A stretch of DNA of 64,000 bases. Source: Cristatella mucedo (taxonomy: Eukaryota > Bryozoa > Phylactolaemata > Cristatellidae). The position numbers were made by a program, and so were the translations under genes. The stretch lies in NCBI GenBank assembly GCA_009760855.2, contig WPIO01000038.1:2895001-2959000 (forward strand). Reading direction: 5' to 3'. A model generated the notes under the pieces. That model worked only from the letters and a program-made list of their open reading frames with translations. It did not search any database and was not told where the DNA came from. Positions within the stretch are counted from its first letter, which is position 1. Every line of letters starts with the position of its first letter. This document shows positions 1-11,495 of this stretch, piece by piece.

Positions 1-383
1 CTTTCGGTACGCATTCGGTACCCAACAGACTTCGTCTCACGCAGCAAAGAGAAAGTGGGAAGCATAGCAGAGTCAGGAGAGCAGTTGAGGTAGTGAGTAG
101 CATAGAAGTAGCAGTTCAGGACCGCTGAAAAAGATGTACCATAGTCGGCAGTTGGAGAGTAGATGTCGTTGCGTAAGAATTGTGGAAGCGAGTTCCACAG
201 TCTAGGACCTGCAGAGCTAAAGCTTCTGTCGCCAACTGTCTTTAAGTGGAGGAATGGCACAGCTAATTTATTGTCCACACAGGACCTGAGGGCGCGAACA
301 GGATGAAACTGATGCAGCAGTTCAGCTAGGTACGAAGGAGCCAAGCCGTGGCGGGCCATGTGGGTCAGCGTAAGAACTTTGCT
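1..383 (-). mobile_element. LINE-A 3' end fragment (L2/CR1-type), cut by window start
   Basis: On the - strand this reads the C-terminal end of a non-LTR retrotransposon ORF2, with the motifs [15 protein letters not shown] and [15 protein letters not shown] that recur at 4.8, 23.6, 27.2, 47.8 and 50.1 kb. The 3' tail lies outside the window. The 5' truncation falls at the sequence AAGTTCTTACGCTGACCC, as in several other copies. It is a dead fragment with no catalytic domain. Confidence 0.85.
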
Positions 384-1618
384 GTCAGTCAAGTGTTCAA
401 CTACAGTTTCTCACGCGTAGCCATTAAAATGGTGCTGGCTCCTTCCGGTTTTCCCTCTGTACAAGCTGATACGGAGCCTCTCGCATCGGCATAGGAGACC
501 GTTTTCACAGCTATTCAGGCTCGTAACTAATCCTTACAGAAAGAGACCTACCACATGCAAATTTACCGGAACAATTCGATTATTCAAAACGCAAAGATAC
601 TCGTCAACCGTGCAGATACCATGGACAGCCCAATAGGCAGAGGTTAAGGAGACGACAAGCAAAGATAAGTCAGACATGAAGGAAGTTCGACAATGAAAGA
701 CATGTAAAATAGCTGACCGAATATCGCAAGGGTAGTGCACAGTGTTTCGATTAGAGACTACAGCAAAAGTTAGGGCTCCTAGTAAGTCACACACTGGCTT
801 AGTTTATTCTCAGTACCAAGAAAAAAAGTTCAGAACGATCCACAATTTTAAACTCAAAGTTCTGCACTTTGTATGGATGTCATTTGTCACATTTGTATGA
901 TTTCAGTGGTTAGTTACCATGTAACACCAGATGACCAGCAACGGGTCCTTCTTAAGCCTCACTAGGAGGCTCACTGTTGATTTGAGGGACTCTGCCATGG
1001 CATCCGATCTGGTTCCTGGCTCCAATTACACCCATGCAATAGCAACTCTCCATTACGACCTCTTAAGAAACATTGTGCAGAGGTGCTTGGCTGTAAACTT
1101 AATTTTAAGTATGTGCTGAAACTTTTCGCTTGACCATCCCAACAAAGACGGACAGCGGAGGTCTTTACGGTTAGGCCCCCCCCATGTTATCGATCAACAA
1201 ATAGTACAGCTGTCTGGCAACAAATGAATGACAACTTAGTCGTACCCAATCTGACATGGCACAGTGCACAAAAGAACGTCAAGATTGGAGTTACCAGGAA
1301 ATAACACGTGTTCAAAATAGCCCACACTGCCACCTACACCAGCACACACCCTTCGTTTATACAATCGACTGAGTCACTCATTAACGAAGTGCTACCGAGG
1401 TCAGTAGTACTCTGACAACTTAATTAACGAATAGGTATTGACGGAAACGCCCACGAGAAAAACAAGGAAATACGATTCTTATTCTTAGACCTCAATAAAA
1501 GACCGTCAGGCACATTAGCCCGGTCTCTTTATGCATAGAGTTCGGTGTCCAAGCATACATTACAAGCAGCTGATCACACTCTGATGGTGAGCTAGTAAGG
1601 TAAGAGAAAACCATCCTT
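384..1618. other. No recognisable feature
   Basis: Only short reading frames occur here, and none has a recognisable motif, a splice context or a repeat counterpart in the window. Confidence 0.5.
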
Positions 1619-1692
1619 GGGGGAGGGAGGGAGGGAGGGAGGGAGGGAGGGAGGGAGGGAGGGAGGGAGGAAGGGAGGGAGGGAGGGAGGAG
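1619..1692. repeat. (GGGA)n microsatellite
   Basis: About 18 GGGA units with one A-rich interruption near 1671. The open frames across it (a GREGGREGG pattern on +, SLPPSLPP on -) follow from the 4-bp period and are not coding evidence. Confidence 0.95.
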
Positions 1693-1991
1693 AACTCAAC
1701 GTACAACTGCTGATAGCTGCCACTAATCAAAATGCAACATATGATCTGCTCCAAGAGTGGCGTGGCCAGTCACAAACATCAAATTGCATAGAGACCGATG
1801 AAACCCATGGCTGTTCTGCCTTCGAAAGATGCCCTGGCTACTTCATTCTACTTTTCCTTCATGCCTTTTGAGATAGATTGCCAATAAACCATGTCATCAG
1901 GCCAAACTTGATCTCTCCGAAGTCAGCAAGTTGCTTTGCTGTAGCAACTAGGTACACACACACACTAACACACGGTCGATTCGGGTTAGTG

Positions 1992-2534
1992 TAGACATTC
2001 TGGACAATGCCGACCAGGGTAGGGTATCTCTACTGGTAATCGTGGAGCTATCAGAATTTGCCACATCGAGAATGCATCATGCCATGCCTAGGTATCTCTG
2101 GCGAAGTGCTAAACTGGATTAGGATCCTACCTCGGTGACAGATGAGTGTAGACGGCTGTGGGTCATCTAGGGAGCCTTTAACGTACCTAAGGGTTTGGTC
2201 TTAGGCACTTAGGCCTTCATTTTGCTATCTACACTCTCCCTCTGGCCGATGTCATCGCCAAACACAATGCTGGTTTTTGTTTCCATGCAGATGACACCCA
2301 GCTCAACCTATCCATTGACCCTACTAAGTTGTGCTTCTCATCCAATTTACTGAATTCTCTTACTATCTGCATCCCACCACTCAAGTGATGGCTGCCGGTA
2401 ATATAGGCGTATAATTCTAAAAAAATTGTCATTAGATAAGCCTGCATCCTCTTTAGTCAAGATAGCCTACTTTCAGCCAAAGAACACCACCAAAATCAGT
2501 GCCTGCTTACACAAGAGTTTCCACTGGCAAAAGT
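1992..2534 (+). mobile_element. LINE-B reverse transcriptase fragment, frameshifted
   Basis: Degenerate reverse-transcriptase domain of an L2-type LINE. It aligns by eye to the better copy at 60.1-60.6 kb: DNADQGRVSLLV (about 1999), then LPLADVIAKHNAGF (2236) and FHADDTQLNLSID around 2280-2320. The catalytic box survives as H-A-D-D. After an internal deletion a later block reads AYFQPKNTTKISACL. Stops and frameshifts make it non-functional. Confidence 0.8.
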
Positions 2535-2535
2535 A

Positions 2536-2632
2536 AATAATAATAATAACAACAATAACAACACATTTGTATACTGAGCTCAGATAAATTAACTCTTTAA
2601 GGCATATTTTACATGTGCAGTAAGGGAAGCAT
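2536..2632 (-). mobile_element. LINE-B 3' tail, old copy
   Basis: An AAT/AAC-rich tail is followed by a diverged antisense copy of the LINE-B 3' terminal sequence, ending in the block that other copies show as TGCTGCAAAGG. Confidence 0.5.
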
Positions 2633-2658
2633 GTCAACATCGTTAGAAAACTTAACTC

Positions 2659-2960
2659 ATTTAATAATAATAATGCAACAATTTTATAGCGCCCTCAGAG
2701 AGCTAATTGACTTTTTAGGCACTTTACAGATGCTGCAAAGAAGGCATGACCAAATGATTAGTGGTAGCATTCGCAATACCATCAATCATAACATTGTTAG
2801 ATGTGATATGCAAAGGGTCAACATGTAGACACGCCTTGTAGCAGCAGCAGGCACGGTGTCAGCACGGATCAGCACACAAAGGACGAATCACAAGGACCCA
2901 CTAATGCTGTAATAAACGAGTGCGTTTTGAGCTTCTCGTTAAATTTCGTCGTGCCAGGGG
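2659..2960 (-). mobile_element. LINE-B 3' end fragment
   Basis: It starts with an antisense (ATT)n tail and the conserved antisense hairpin region (AGCGCCCTCAGAGAGC). It then runs through the LINE-B 3' UTR with the recurring blocks CAGCACGGATCAGCACACAAA and GGACGAATCACAAGGACCC. Truncated. Confidence 0.8.
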
Positions 2961-3718
2961 ATTTTGTGACATTTTTGCTCCGCGTGTTCTGTGTGCATGC
3001 ACACTTACACACGATTCAGTGCACACTGGTAGCAGTGGGTCTTACTAAAAGGTGGCACCGAGTGTCTTCACATTTGCTTTAGCGTGACGGCCCAATCATT
3101 ATAATTGCTTTCTTTATCATGCCTGATACCGTTCATGTAACGAACCCTTGGGTATTCATTCTTTTGAAGTGAGTTGAAAAGCGCCTGGACAGACATTAAG
3201 TTCTCACATGGGGCTATATGAACGACATTATTTAATCATTATTACTCTTAATAAGTAATTGAGAAATTTGCTTCGTTATCGACTGTGTTCAAATATATCG
3301 CTAGGCCAGCCCTGGAAGTGAGAGTGCCCTGGTACGCACGAGCTGAGAAAGGAGTATGCTTTTGGCTCCGGCAGCAGCTAAGACACAGATGTTTAGGGGC
3401 TGGGTGCGATTCCACGAGTGACACATTTCAACTCAGGCACCTCTGGAAGCAGCTCCCTACCGAGGCTGCTGCATCGGCCAGGGAATCGGGAGCCCCCTCA
3501 CCCCTTCAGTTGTATCTGCCAAGATGCAGTCGATCTGCTTAATGAAATAGGTGCAATCAAAATCCGCGCTAGTCTCTAGCAGACCCACAATATCCAGCGC
3601 ATACAGTGGACCCAAGCTAGAGGCCCCAATGCAGCCTCGCCACACATTACAGGGCCAAAGCGACCATATCTGCTGCTGCTGCCAGTGGCACAGCATTAGC
3701 CATTATACTAAAGGATCC
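2961..3718. other. No recognisable feature
   Basis: Unique-looking sequence, GC-richer around 3360-3530. The short overlapping frames on both strands have no recognisable domain. Confidence 0.45.
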
Positions 3719-4476
3719 ATTAATAATAATAATAATACACTTGATAAAGCACCCTCGGAGAACTCAATCTCTTTCTAGGCGCTCTACATTTGCTGCAAAG
3801 GAAACACGATCGATGATTTGTGGTAGAATGCTCGATGAACAACATGACTAATATGGTTAGGGGTGACATGCCCCAGGGTCAGCATGCAAGTGTGGTTAGT
3901 GGTAGCATGCAACAGTGTCAGCACGCATAAGCATAAAAAGGACGAATCACAGGGACCCACTAAATGCTGTCATAAATAGGTGCACTTTAAATTTCTTTCT
4001 AAATGTGGTCAAGTCAGGGGATGTCGTGCCGAAAGTCGGGAGTGAGTTCCAGGCTTTGAGAGAATACGAACTAAAGGCACGGTCTCCAAAGGATTTCAGG
4101 TTTTGTACGAAGTATAGGTAAACAGCTAGTTTCCGAAAAGCAGGTGGTATGACGCTTAGCCTGGCGGGCAGTAGATCTGACAGGTAGGCTGGAGCTAAAG
4201 AATGAAGGGACCTGAAAGTGAGCGACAAAACCTTGAAGTCGATCCGTTGCTTGACTGGTAGCCAGTGCAGGTCGGCGAGAAGTGGTGTGATGTGCAGCAG
4301 TGACGCTCATGACAGACAAGCCTAGCTGCAGAGTTGTGCACCAGCTGCAAGCACCTGATTGCACATTCTGGTATGTCAGCAAGCAGTGAGTTACAGAAGT
4401 CAAGATTGGATGTCACAAACGCATGGACCAACTTAGATGTGGTGTCTCTATCTACACAAGCCCGGATTTTACACTA
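3719..4476 (-). mobile_element. LINE-B 3' fragment
   Basis: An antisense (ATT)n tail at 3720-3736 is followed by the 3' UTR and the ORF2 C-terminus. On the - strand the frames read SLAPAYLSDLLPARLS and LKAWNSLPTFGTTSPDLTTF, with frameshifts between them. It is 5'-truncated near the AFVTSNLDFCNSLL motif and an ILAND-like upstream block, so it is inactive. Confidence 0.85.
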
Positions 4477-4533
4477 ACGTATGAAGGAGCCAAGCCGTGG
4501 CGGGCCTTGTGGGTCATTGCAAGAACTTTACTC
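4477..4533 (-). mobile_element. LINE-A fragment within a LINE-A/LINE-B chimera
   Basis: A short antisense LINE-A piece (GGAGCCAAGCCGTGGCGGGC, then TTGTGGGTCATTGCAAGAAC) is fused directly to the sense LINE-B end that follows. The same join recurs at 11,184. Confidence 0.75.
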
Positions 4534-4834
4534 TGTCAGGAACTTAAAAACACACCTATTTAGGACAGCATTTAATGGGTCCCTGTGATTCGTCCTTCAT
4601 GTGCTTATGCGTGCTGACACTGGGCATGCTGCCACTAACCACATTTGCATGCTAACCCTGTGCATGTAAACCCTAACCATATTATTCATTTTGTTTGTTT
4701 TTCAAGCATGATTTTACTTACCATTTAATTGCATTTCACTTTGCAGCAAATGTAGAGCGACATGAAAGAGATTAAGTTCTCTGAGGGCGCTTTATCAAGT
4801 GCATTATTATTATTATTATTATTATTATTATGTA
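4534..4834 (+). mobile_element. LINE-B 3' end
   Basis: It starts at CACCTATTTAGGACAGCATT (the KTHLFRTAF region of ORF2). It then runs through the 3' UTR and the terminal hairpin AAGAGATTAAGTTCTCTGAG into (ATT)n. Confidence 0.85.
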
Positions 4835-4835
4835 A

Positions 4836-5520
4836 TGTAATGTAATGTATCTCCGCCTGTAACTCCACAAAGTCATAAAGACCATGTGGGTGTTACGCAG
4901 GAGAGTTTTGTATTGCGCACTCACAGCCTAAGCAGCTTTCGGTACGCATTCGGTAGCCAACAGACTTCGTCTCACGCAACAAAGAGAAAGTGGGAAGCAT
5001 AGCAGAGTTAGGAGAGCAGTTGAGGTAGTGAGTAACATAGAAGTAGCAGTTCAGGACCGCTGAAAAAGATGTGCCATAGTCGGCAGTTGGAGAGTAGATG
5101 TCGTTGCGTAAGAATTGTGGAAGCGAGTTCCACAGTCTAGGACCTGCAGAGCTAAAGCTTCTGTCGCCAACTGTCTTTAAGCGGAGGAATGGGACAGCTA
5201 ATTTATTGTCCACACAGGACCTGAGGGCGCGAACAGGCTGAAACTGATGCAGCAGTTCAGCTAGGTATGAAGGAGCCAAGCCGTGGCGGACCTTGTGGGT
5301 CAGCGTAAGAACTTAGCTCTGTATCCTTTGCTCAACCGGCAACCATCCCAGCTCTTCCAGCAAAGGTGACACGTGCTCAAACCGCTGGGACTTTATTATG
5401 TCTCTGTTGATCAACCGGAAGCCATCGACGCTCCTTTAGCAAACAGCTGAACCTCTTGGATTTACTGACTAGCCTTGCTGCTATATTCATCATCATCAGG
5501 AGTGGCGTGACGGTTTTTTC
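4836..5520 (-). mobile_element. LINE-A 3' fragment with intact C-terminal frame
   Basis: An antisense TAATG tail (4837-4850) is followed by the 3' UTR and an open 128-codon C-terminal frame (4893-5279) matching the other LINE-A copies. Beyond 5279 the reading continues frameshifted through the WLPVEQR-type block. A second diverged block resembling NMAARLV...LLKE.WLPV follows up to about 5520. Confidence 0.85.
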
Positions 5521-5675
5521 GGTGGTCCAGCCACAATGGAATCGGAATAATCTAGGCTAGACAGAACTTGGGAGCTAGTTAATTTTTTTGCAAGCCATCA
5601 TGATAGATAGTCGCTATTCTTAGATAGACATCCGACATGATGGTTAGCTGTGGAAGCAGTCTTCTTAACGACATT

Positions 5676-5850
5676 ACTCAAACGGCCTCATTTATATACA
5701 TATATCGGCAGATAAGCCATAACGGCTATCGCCAGCGCCTGCAGAGACTAATAAAGGAATGGCCACTGCAGGTCTCGAGCCCATGACAGAGGTAGAGAAG
5801 TGCGACCATCTTACCCTAGGGCTAAGACCCAAAGGACGAGATGATGCCCA
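5676..5850 (-). mobile_element. SINE2 copy (tRNA-derived)
   Basis: On the - strand there is a tRNA-like head with a box-B-like GGGCTCGAGACC. The SINE2 body follows: CTGCAGTGG, CCTTTATTAGT, then a GGCGATAGCCGT-type block. It matches the better copy at 43,455-43,650. Confidence 0.65.
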
Positions 5851-6702
5851 CCCACTTGAGGGCCAAGACCTATGTGTAGATGCTTGCTTTTGGAAACGTG
5901 TCGTGCATGAGGTCAGAGCCCCCGAGCGCTGCTGCTGGCCACATGCAACAAACGCAAAGGAATAACAAAGAAATAAAGAAAGACAAGCTTCCTCATGCTT
6001 GTCTGCAGCCAGTGGCGATGATGGGCAGGGGTGGGTGGGTGGGGGGAAGCCCCCTCCCCCATAGCCGGGCAGCGACCGGGGCTGCCCTGCTATTCTTCTT
6101 AACCCCCCCTGTCCGACAGTCACGTGACAGCACTGCTTCGATCACCACACATATTTGCGCCTTCACTCGATAGCTAGGGACCGCTGGCGCCTCGAGTTAC
6201 TTGCAGGTTGGCGAGCATGCGTTTGCTCTATCGCCAGCAAGCGGTCACCCCAATGCACGGAGCATCGGCTAGCAGCAGCATCAGGGCAAACGGCAGCGCC
6301 TAGCCTTGGCAGATCTACACACAACCGCACAACTTAACCCAAAAGCCGCACAGAGAGAAGCAAGGGAAGTTAGCAGCAGCAGAAGCAGTTGCAACAGCGC
6401 CACCACAGCAGCAGCTTTCATCGGTGGCAGTGGCAACGACACAGCAGTAGCCAGGTGGCGTGCCTACCTGCTGCAGTTTCCAGCACATATCGGGCTGAAC
6501 GGCAGTCTTGAAGTATTGTGCATGATTTTTCTGCGAGGGCATCCTAAGAGTCACTTCCTGGACGCAAAAACGAACGACCGTAAAAGAAAACAAACCGTAA
6601 AAGTTAGGGCAGGCGGCTGTGATGGTCCATATGACTAAGCACGTGCCCAACAAACAGGCACTGAGATGGAACTGCATGACACGTGGGCTGCCACTTGCTC
6701 TT
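5851..6702. other. No recognisable gene
   Basis: It contains a G-rich run (6022-6060) and CAG/GCA-rich patches (6260-6430). Overlapping frames on both strands reflect this composition, and no domain is recognisable. Confidence 0.45.
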
Positions 6703-6845
6703 TAATAATAATAATAATAATAATTCACTTGATAAAGCGCCCTCAGAGAACTTAATCTCTCTCTAGGCGCTTTACATTTGCTGTAAAGTGAAATGCAATT
6801 GAATGGTAAGTAAAATCATGCTTGAAAAAAAAACAAAAAAACATT
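6703..6845 (-). mobile_element. LINE-B 3' tail
   Basis: Antisense (ATT)n, the hairpin region and the first part of the 3' UTR, ending in an A-rich stretch. Very 5'-truncated. Confidence 0.85.
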
Positions 6846-6940
6846 ACTGTAAGCTATAACCTGACTAAGGCCTGTTCCAATTTATAAAGCACGATCAAAA
6901 TGAGTAACTCTTCGGATCTGTGTAACTCATGGGTAGACAC

Positions 6941-7437
6941 ACTTTTAGGTCCCTTCATTCTTTTGCTCCAGCGTACCTATCAGATCTACTCCACCCACCA
7001 GGCTAAGCCTTCGTACCACCCATTTTTCGGAATTTAAATGTTTACTCATATCTCGTACAAATCTCAATTCCTTTGGAGACCACGCTTTTAGTTCGCATGG
7101 TCCCAAAGCCTGAAACTCACTCCCGACTTGCACCATGACACCTCCTGACTTGTCTAGATTTAAAAAGAAACTAAAAACGCATATATTTACCACAGCATTT
7201 AGTGGATCCCTGCGGTTTGTCCTTTATGTGCTTATGCATGCTGACACAGTGCATGCTGTCACTAACCATACTTGCATGCTGACCCTGTGCATGTCACCCC
7301 TAATCATGTTTTTCTTGTTGTTTATTGAGCATGCTAACACAAAGTATTCGATCGTGCTTCCTTTGCAGCAAGTGTAAAGTGCCTTGAAAGAGATCAAGTT
7401 CTCTGAGGGTGCTATATCAAATACATTACTATTATTA
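6941..7437 (+). mobile_element. LINE-B 3' fragment
   Basis: ORF2 C-terminal remnants (SLAPAYLSDLL-like, then PPDLSRFKKKLKTHIFTTAF), the 3' UTR, a diverged hairpin (GAGATCAAGTTCTCTGAGGG) and a short ATT tail. It faces away from the copy at 6703-6845. Confidence 0.8.
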
Positions 7438-8261
7438 CATGTCAGACAGTGCAGCTTGCAATGGATTGGTTTAGGTCAAGCCACACAGAGCATTATCTCT
7501 GGGGGGTGCGAGGGGCTACTGTGGTGGTGCGGATTCTGCATTTGTACATTTGTGGCTTTTCCTAAGGATTGAAGCGAGAACTACTCGTGTTTCACTTTAA
7601 GAGCACATAGGAGGAAATTTAAAACCGAGACTTTAAAGTTGCGCGTAGAGCATCGAATGGAAAGTAGCCTCGAGAACTCAATCGGTACAAAACTGGACAG
7701 GTAACCCGGAAGTTGCAAGATCGTTTCCTCTCCTTCTCGATGCAAAATTCTTTGATTTGATGATCAGTCCCACGGCAGAAGGCCTCTCGGTCACTCGGTA
7801 TTTTGAAATAACTGCCCCGTCACGGAATGCTCACTACCTTGTCAGACATTAAATATTATTCTTAGGCCGACAATTTTATGCTACTCGGTATTACTTTTAA
7901 TGGGCAGAGCATTTGCACAGGGATTGTATATCTGCATTGCTGTCTTTCGGAGATTCGTTTCTACCAATGACCACACGTCATCAAAATAAATTATGAAAAA
8001 GCAACAACTCAGCTGACAGGTAGGCCTAAATTGACAGCAAAGGACTCCGACCTTCGACGATGCACGGATGACTTTTAGCTCCCAGGATTGCGTTGAATAA
8101 ATGGCATTATTATAACTAGCTCGCTCTATTTTCTCAAAAAATTCTGAAGCATCTGCAAACCCTCTTGAACCAGGAGGCTTAACTTGTCGACAAATGCAGC
8201 ACACTTGAAGCAGCCGCCTCATTACTAAAGGACATCAAGCGAATTAAAATTATGCAGTGGG
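7438..8261. other. No recognisable feature
   Basis: Unique-looking sequence without a recognisable repeat or gene. Reading frames are short and lack motifs. Confidence 0.45.
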
Positions 8262-8905
8262 TCGTGTTTGAGGAGCCTCTCGAAATCCAAATCTGCCCAA
8301 TTGAAACTTCGCGATAATGCAAGAATTCGGACTGGCTATGATGAGGATACCAGAGCCACACTCACTGGTTCATGCATTTGTGACACTTCGTCTAGACTTC
8401 TGCTATTTGCTTCTTGCAGGTCTTCCTGCCTGTGCAACGAGCCGCTTGCACATAGTGCAAACAACTCAGCTAGCCTTGTCTGTCGGGACTGTCATTGCTG
8501 CCACATTAGAGATCACTTCTCAGAGACATGACCGAGCTTCTCTCCGTACGGTACATCAACTTCAAGATTCTGTCACTTTCTCCCAAGGTCGCCTTTTCTT
8601 CTCTTGCTCCGCCCTACCTATCTGAAATACTTAATATTCAGGCTTCCCACCATACCATGTACTCCTCTAATTCCGGTCGCTTAGCTATGCCTCTGACTAA
8701 AGTCAAATCCTTAGGTGATATTCAGTTACCAGGCCCCCAAAGCCTGGAGCTCACTACCGACTGATGTCATGACACCCCCTGAATTGACGACATTTAAAAG
8801 TAAGCTAAATACCCAAATGTTCCTCTCAGCATTCGCTGAAAGTTTCTTTTATGCCCTCACACGTGCTGAAATTGCGCACAATAATAATAATAAAAAAAAA
8901 ATTGT
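8262..8905 (+). mobile_element. Old L2-type LINE C-terminal fragment
   Basis: A diverged relative of LINE-B. The frames carry SKSAQLKLRDNARIRT, AFVTLRLDFCYLLLAGLPAC, APPYLSEIL and TPPELTTFKSKLNTQMFLSAF in the usual L2 order, with frameshifts between them. It ends in AAT/A-rich sequence near 8880-8900. It is older or from a different subfamily than the other LINE-B copies. Confidence 0.75.
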
Positions 8906-8954
8906 TATGGCACCCTCATGCTATGCCTAACCAAATGACGTGCTTCCTTTCCGG

Positions 8955-9436
8955 CATATGCACAGTTCCCAAAAGCGTTCTAGTTCTCTTGGGTTCTACA
9001 CATTTTTATTACTACTGTTATTATTCAAGCAGTGCATCGACTTTAAGATACTAGCGTTCAATTGTACATTCAGCCTCTCACAAAGGCCTATCTACAATAT
9101 CTAATATATTTATCCTTCAGTGTCCCCTCAAACAACCGTGCTCTAGTTCCAATTGAACTAATACCCGGAGCCCTGTGCCGACTGACATCACATATCCAGA
9201 CGACTTTTTTAAGCAAAACTAAAACGCCAACTGCTACTCGGCATATCCGCACTGCAGCATATGCTTTGTGCATGGTAATAGTTATTTATGTGCTTCAATG
9301 TGCTGCAATGGAGCATTATCTACTGTCATTAAACAGCTGCTGATGCGCTTTCCCTTTCAGCCAATATCAAGTGCCTAGAAAGAGATTTAGTTCTCTTTTG
9401 GTTCTGTGAAAATGCTAGATTATTTTACTATTATTA
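8955..9436 (+). mobile_element. Old LINE-B-like tail fragments (two in tandem)
   Basis: A hairpin-like tail (TTCTAGTTCTCTTGGGTTCT followed by ATT-rich sequence) ends near 9028. A second fragment then runs from an IDFKIL-like block to another tail (CTAGAAAGAGATTTAGTTCT, then ATT-rich) ending near 9436. Confidence 0.55.
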
Positions 9437-10280
9437 CAAGAAACCATCTATGTGCTACTAGTATGGCACTTTGCCTGAGCTGTAAAAGTTATGCCGATTT
9501 ATCGCGTTTGCAACGGGGAAACTGAAAGAGGAATCGCTGCATTTCTGCTGCAAGGTCATCAGCTTCGTCGAGGAGGAGATTGCTGTTTGCACATGCTGTC
9601 TGTCTGTCTCTTAAAAAAATACAATGGATAAGGGCCTATGCTCTCATGGTGGTCGCGTTAAATTTGAGTTTTCATGCAGTTGCAACAGCTCTAGATTAAT
9701 ATTTTGACAAAGAAATGCATCAGCAAGCTGAAGTTCCCAAAGCTAAAGATAAATAAGCGCCAATATAAGAACCGTCGATCCACCGATCTGCAAACAGGCT
9801 TCATGCGAACCAGCTGCAAAGCGATGCATTTTCAGGCAAAGTCGAGTGGAGAAGCATTTCGCTCACGACTTGGGCAGCAGCTCGAGCACGCGACTCACCG
9901 CTTCGCATATGTTATCGCCCATTAGTGTGACCATGGCTTTAATGTTCGGCGCACTCCTGCAAAGAGTGCAACAGGATCAGGTCCACCAGCCATGTCAAGA
10001 ACTGATCCGAACGCAGAAGTTGCAGCCGCGGCACGACTCTATGATGATTAACCAATAAGCCAAGCTCCTACTGGCTGGACTAAAGTTTATGCAAGCTTGT
10101 AGGATTGCAACACCACGTGATCCAAAAACCAAGCAAGAACAGGATGCAAGTGCAGGGATACAATTCATGCGGAGCAAAATTATCGGGGTTGGGAGACAAA
10201 GCGCAACGGATTATGGGAAGGAGAGAAGGTCAGAGGGGGAAGCAAGAGAGTGAAAACACGACGAGAGGAAAGGGAGACAC
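9437..10280. other. No recognisable feature
   Basis: No gene or repeat recognised. The sequence becomes purine-rich towards the GA array. Confidence 0.45.
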
Positions 10281-10523
<243 letters not shown>

Positions 10524-10873
10524 GGGTGCGTTTTTATGCCAATCTAGTTCAATTCAGTTTCCATTTCCATACAAGACCAATGCAGATGGGAAAGCTGTGC
10601 CATGCCAACAGCAACGACAGCACCAAAGCCCGTTCGTTGCCAACAAACTGTAAGCAACAGCTATGCAATGTTCAGGGCCTGCTGCAGTATCCACAAAGCT
10701 AGAGGCGCTGTGCAAGCAGCCGGCACACACGACGCTCCCTCACCCGGTGTTGCTCAGGAGAAACCGATCGGGCTTGACGAGATTGTCGTTGCCTGCAACG
10801 AAGAAGCATGTGTCACGCTGCTGGCGCCCACTGGCAGGAAGCCGGGCAGGCTTCGCTGTACTGGATTCGCATG

Positions 10874-10878
<5 letters not shown>
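10524..10878. other. No recognisable feature between two arrays
   Basis: About 355 bp of unique-looking sequence between a (GA)n array and a (TC)n array. Confidence 0.5.

Positions 10879-10944
<66 letters not shown>
10879..10944. repeat. (TC)n microsatellite
   Basis: 33 perfect TC units. This is the complementary orientation of the GA array 355 bp upstream. Confidence 0.97.
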
Positions 10945-10947
<3 letters not shown>

Positions 10948-10967
10948 CATACGACGGCACATCACTA

Positions 10968-11495
10968 CGACTACCGGCAAGTGCAATCAGGCGCTTACGG
11001 CTGGTGTAAAACTCTGCAGCCAGGCTTGTCTGTCCTGAGCGGCTCAGTTGCCACATCACACCACTTCTTGCCGACCTGCACTGGCTACAAGTCAAGCAAC
11101 GGATCGACTTCAAGGTTATGTCGCTCACGCTCACGTCCCTCCATTCTTTGGTCCAGTGTATCTCTCAGATCTACTCCCTTGTGGGTCATTGCAAGAACTT
11201 TATTCTGTCAGGAACTTCAAAACGCACCTATTTAGGACAGCATTTAGTGGGTCCCTGTGATTCGCCCTTCATGTGCTTATGCGTGCTGATACTGTTGCAC
11301 GCTGCCACGAACCAGACTAGCATTCTGACCCTGTGCATGTCACCCCTAACCATGTTATTCATGTTGTTTATCAAGCCTGATATTACTCACCATTCAATTG
11401 TGTTTCTCTTTGCAGCAAATATAAAGCACCTAGAAAGAGACTGAGTTCTCTGTGGGCGCTTTATCAAGTGCATTATTACTATTATTATTATTCCA
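10968..11495 (+). mobile_element. LINE-B fragment carrying the A/B chimeric junction
   Basis: ORF2 C-terminal blocks (the WLPVKQRIDFKV region, frameshifted) run to 'CAGATCTACTCCC'. About 200 bp expected here is replaced by an antisense LINE-A piece (TTGTGGGTCATTGCAAGAAC). LINE-B resumes at the KTHLFRTAF region and runs through the hairpin to the ATT tail. Confidence 0.85.

Noticed and set aside
1560-1871. Pro/Ser/Leu and Gly/Arg/Glu repeat proteins
   Set aside because: Created by the 4-bp GGGA repeat read in three frames.
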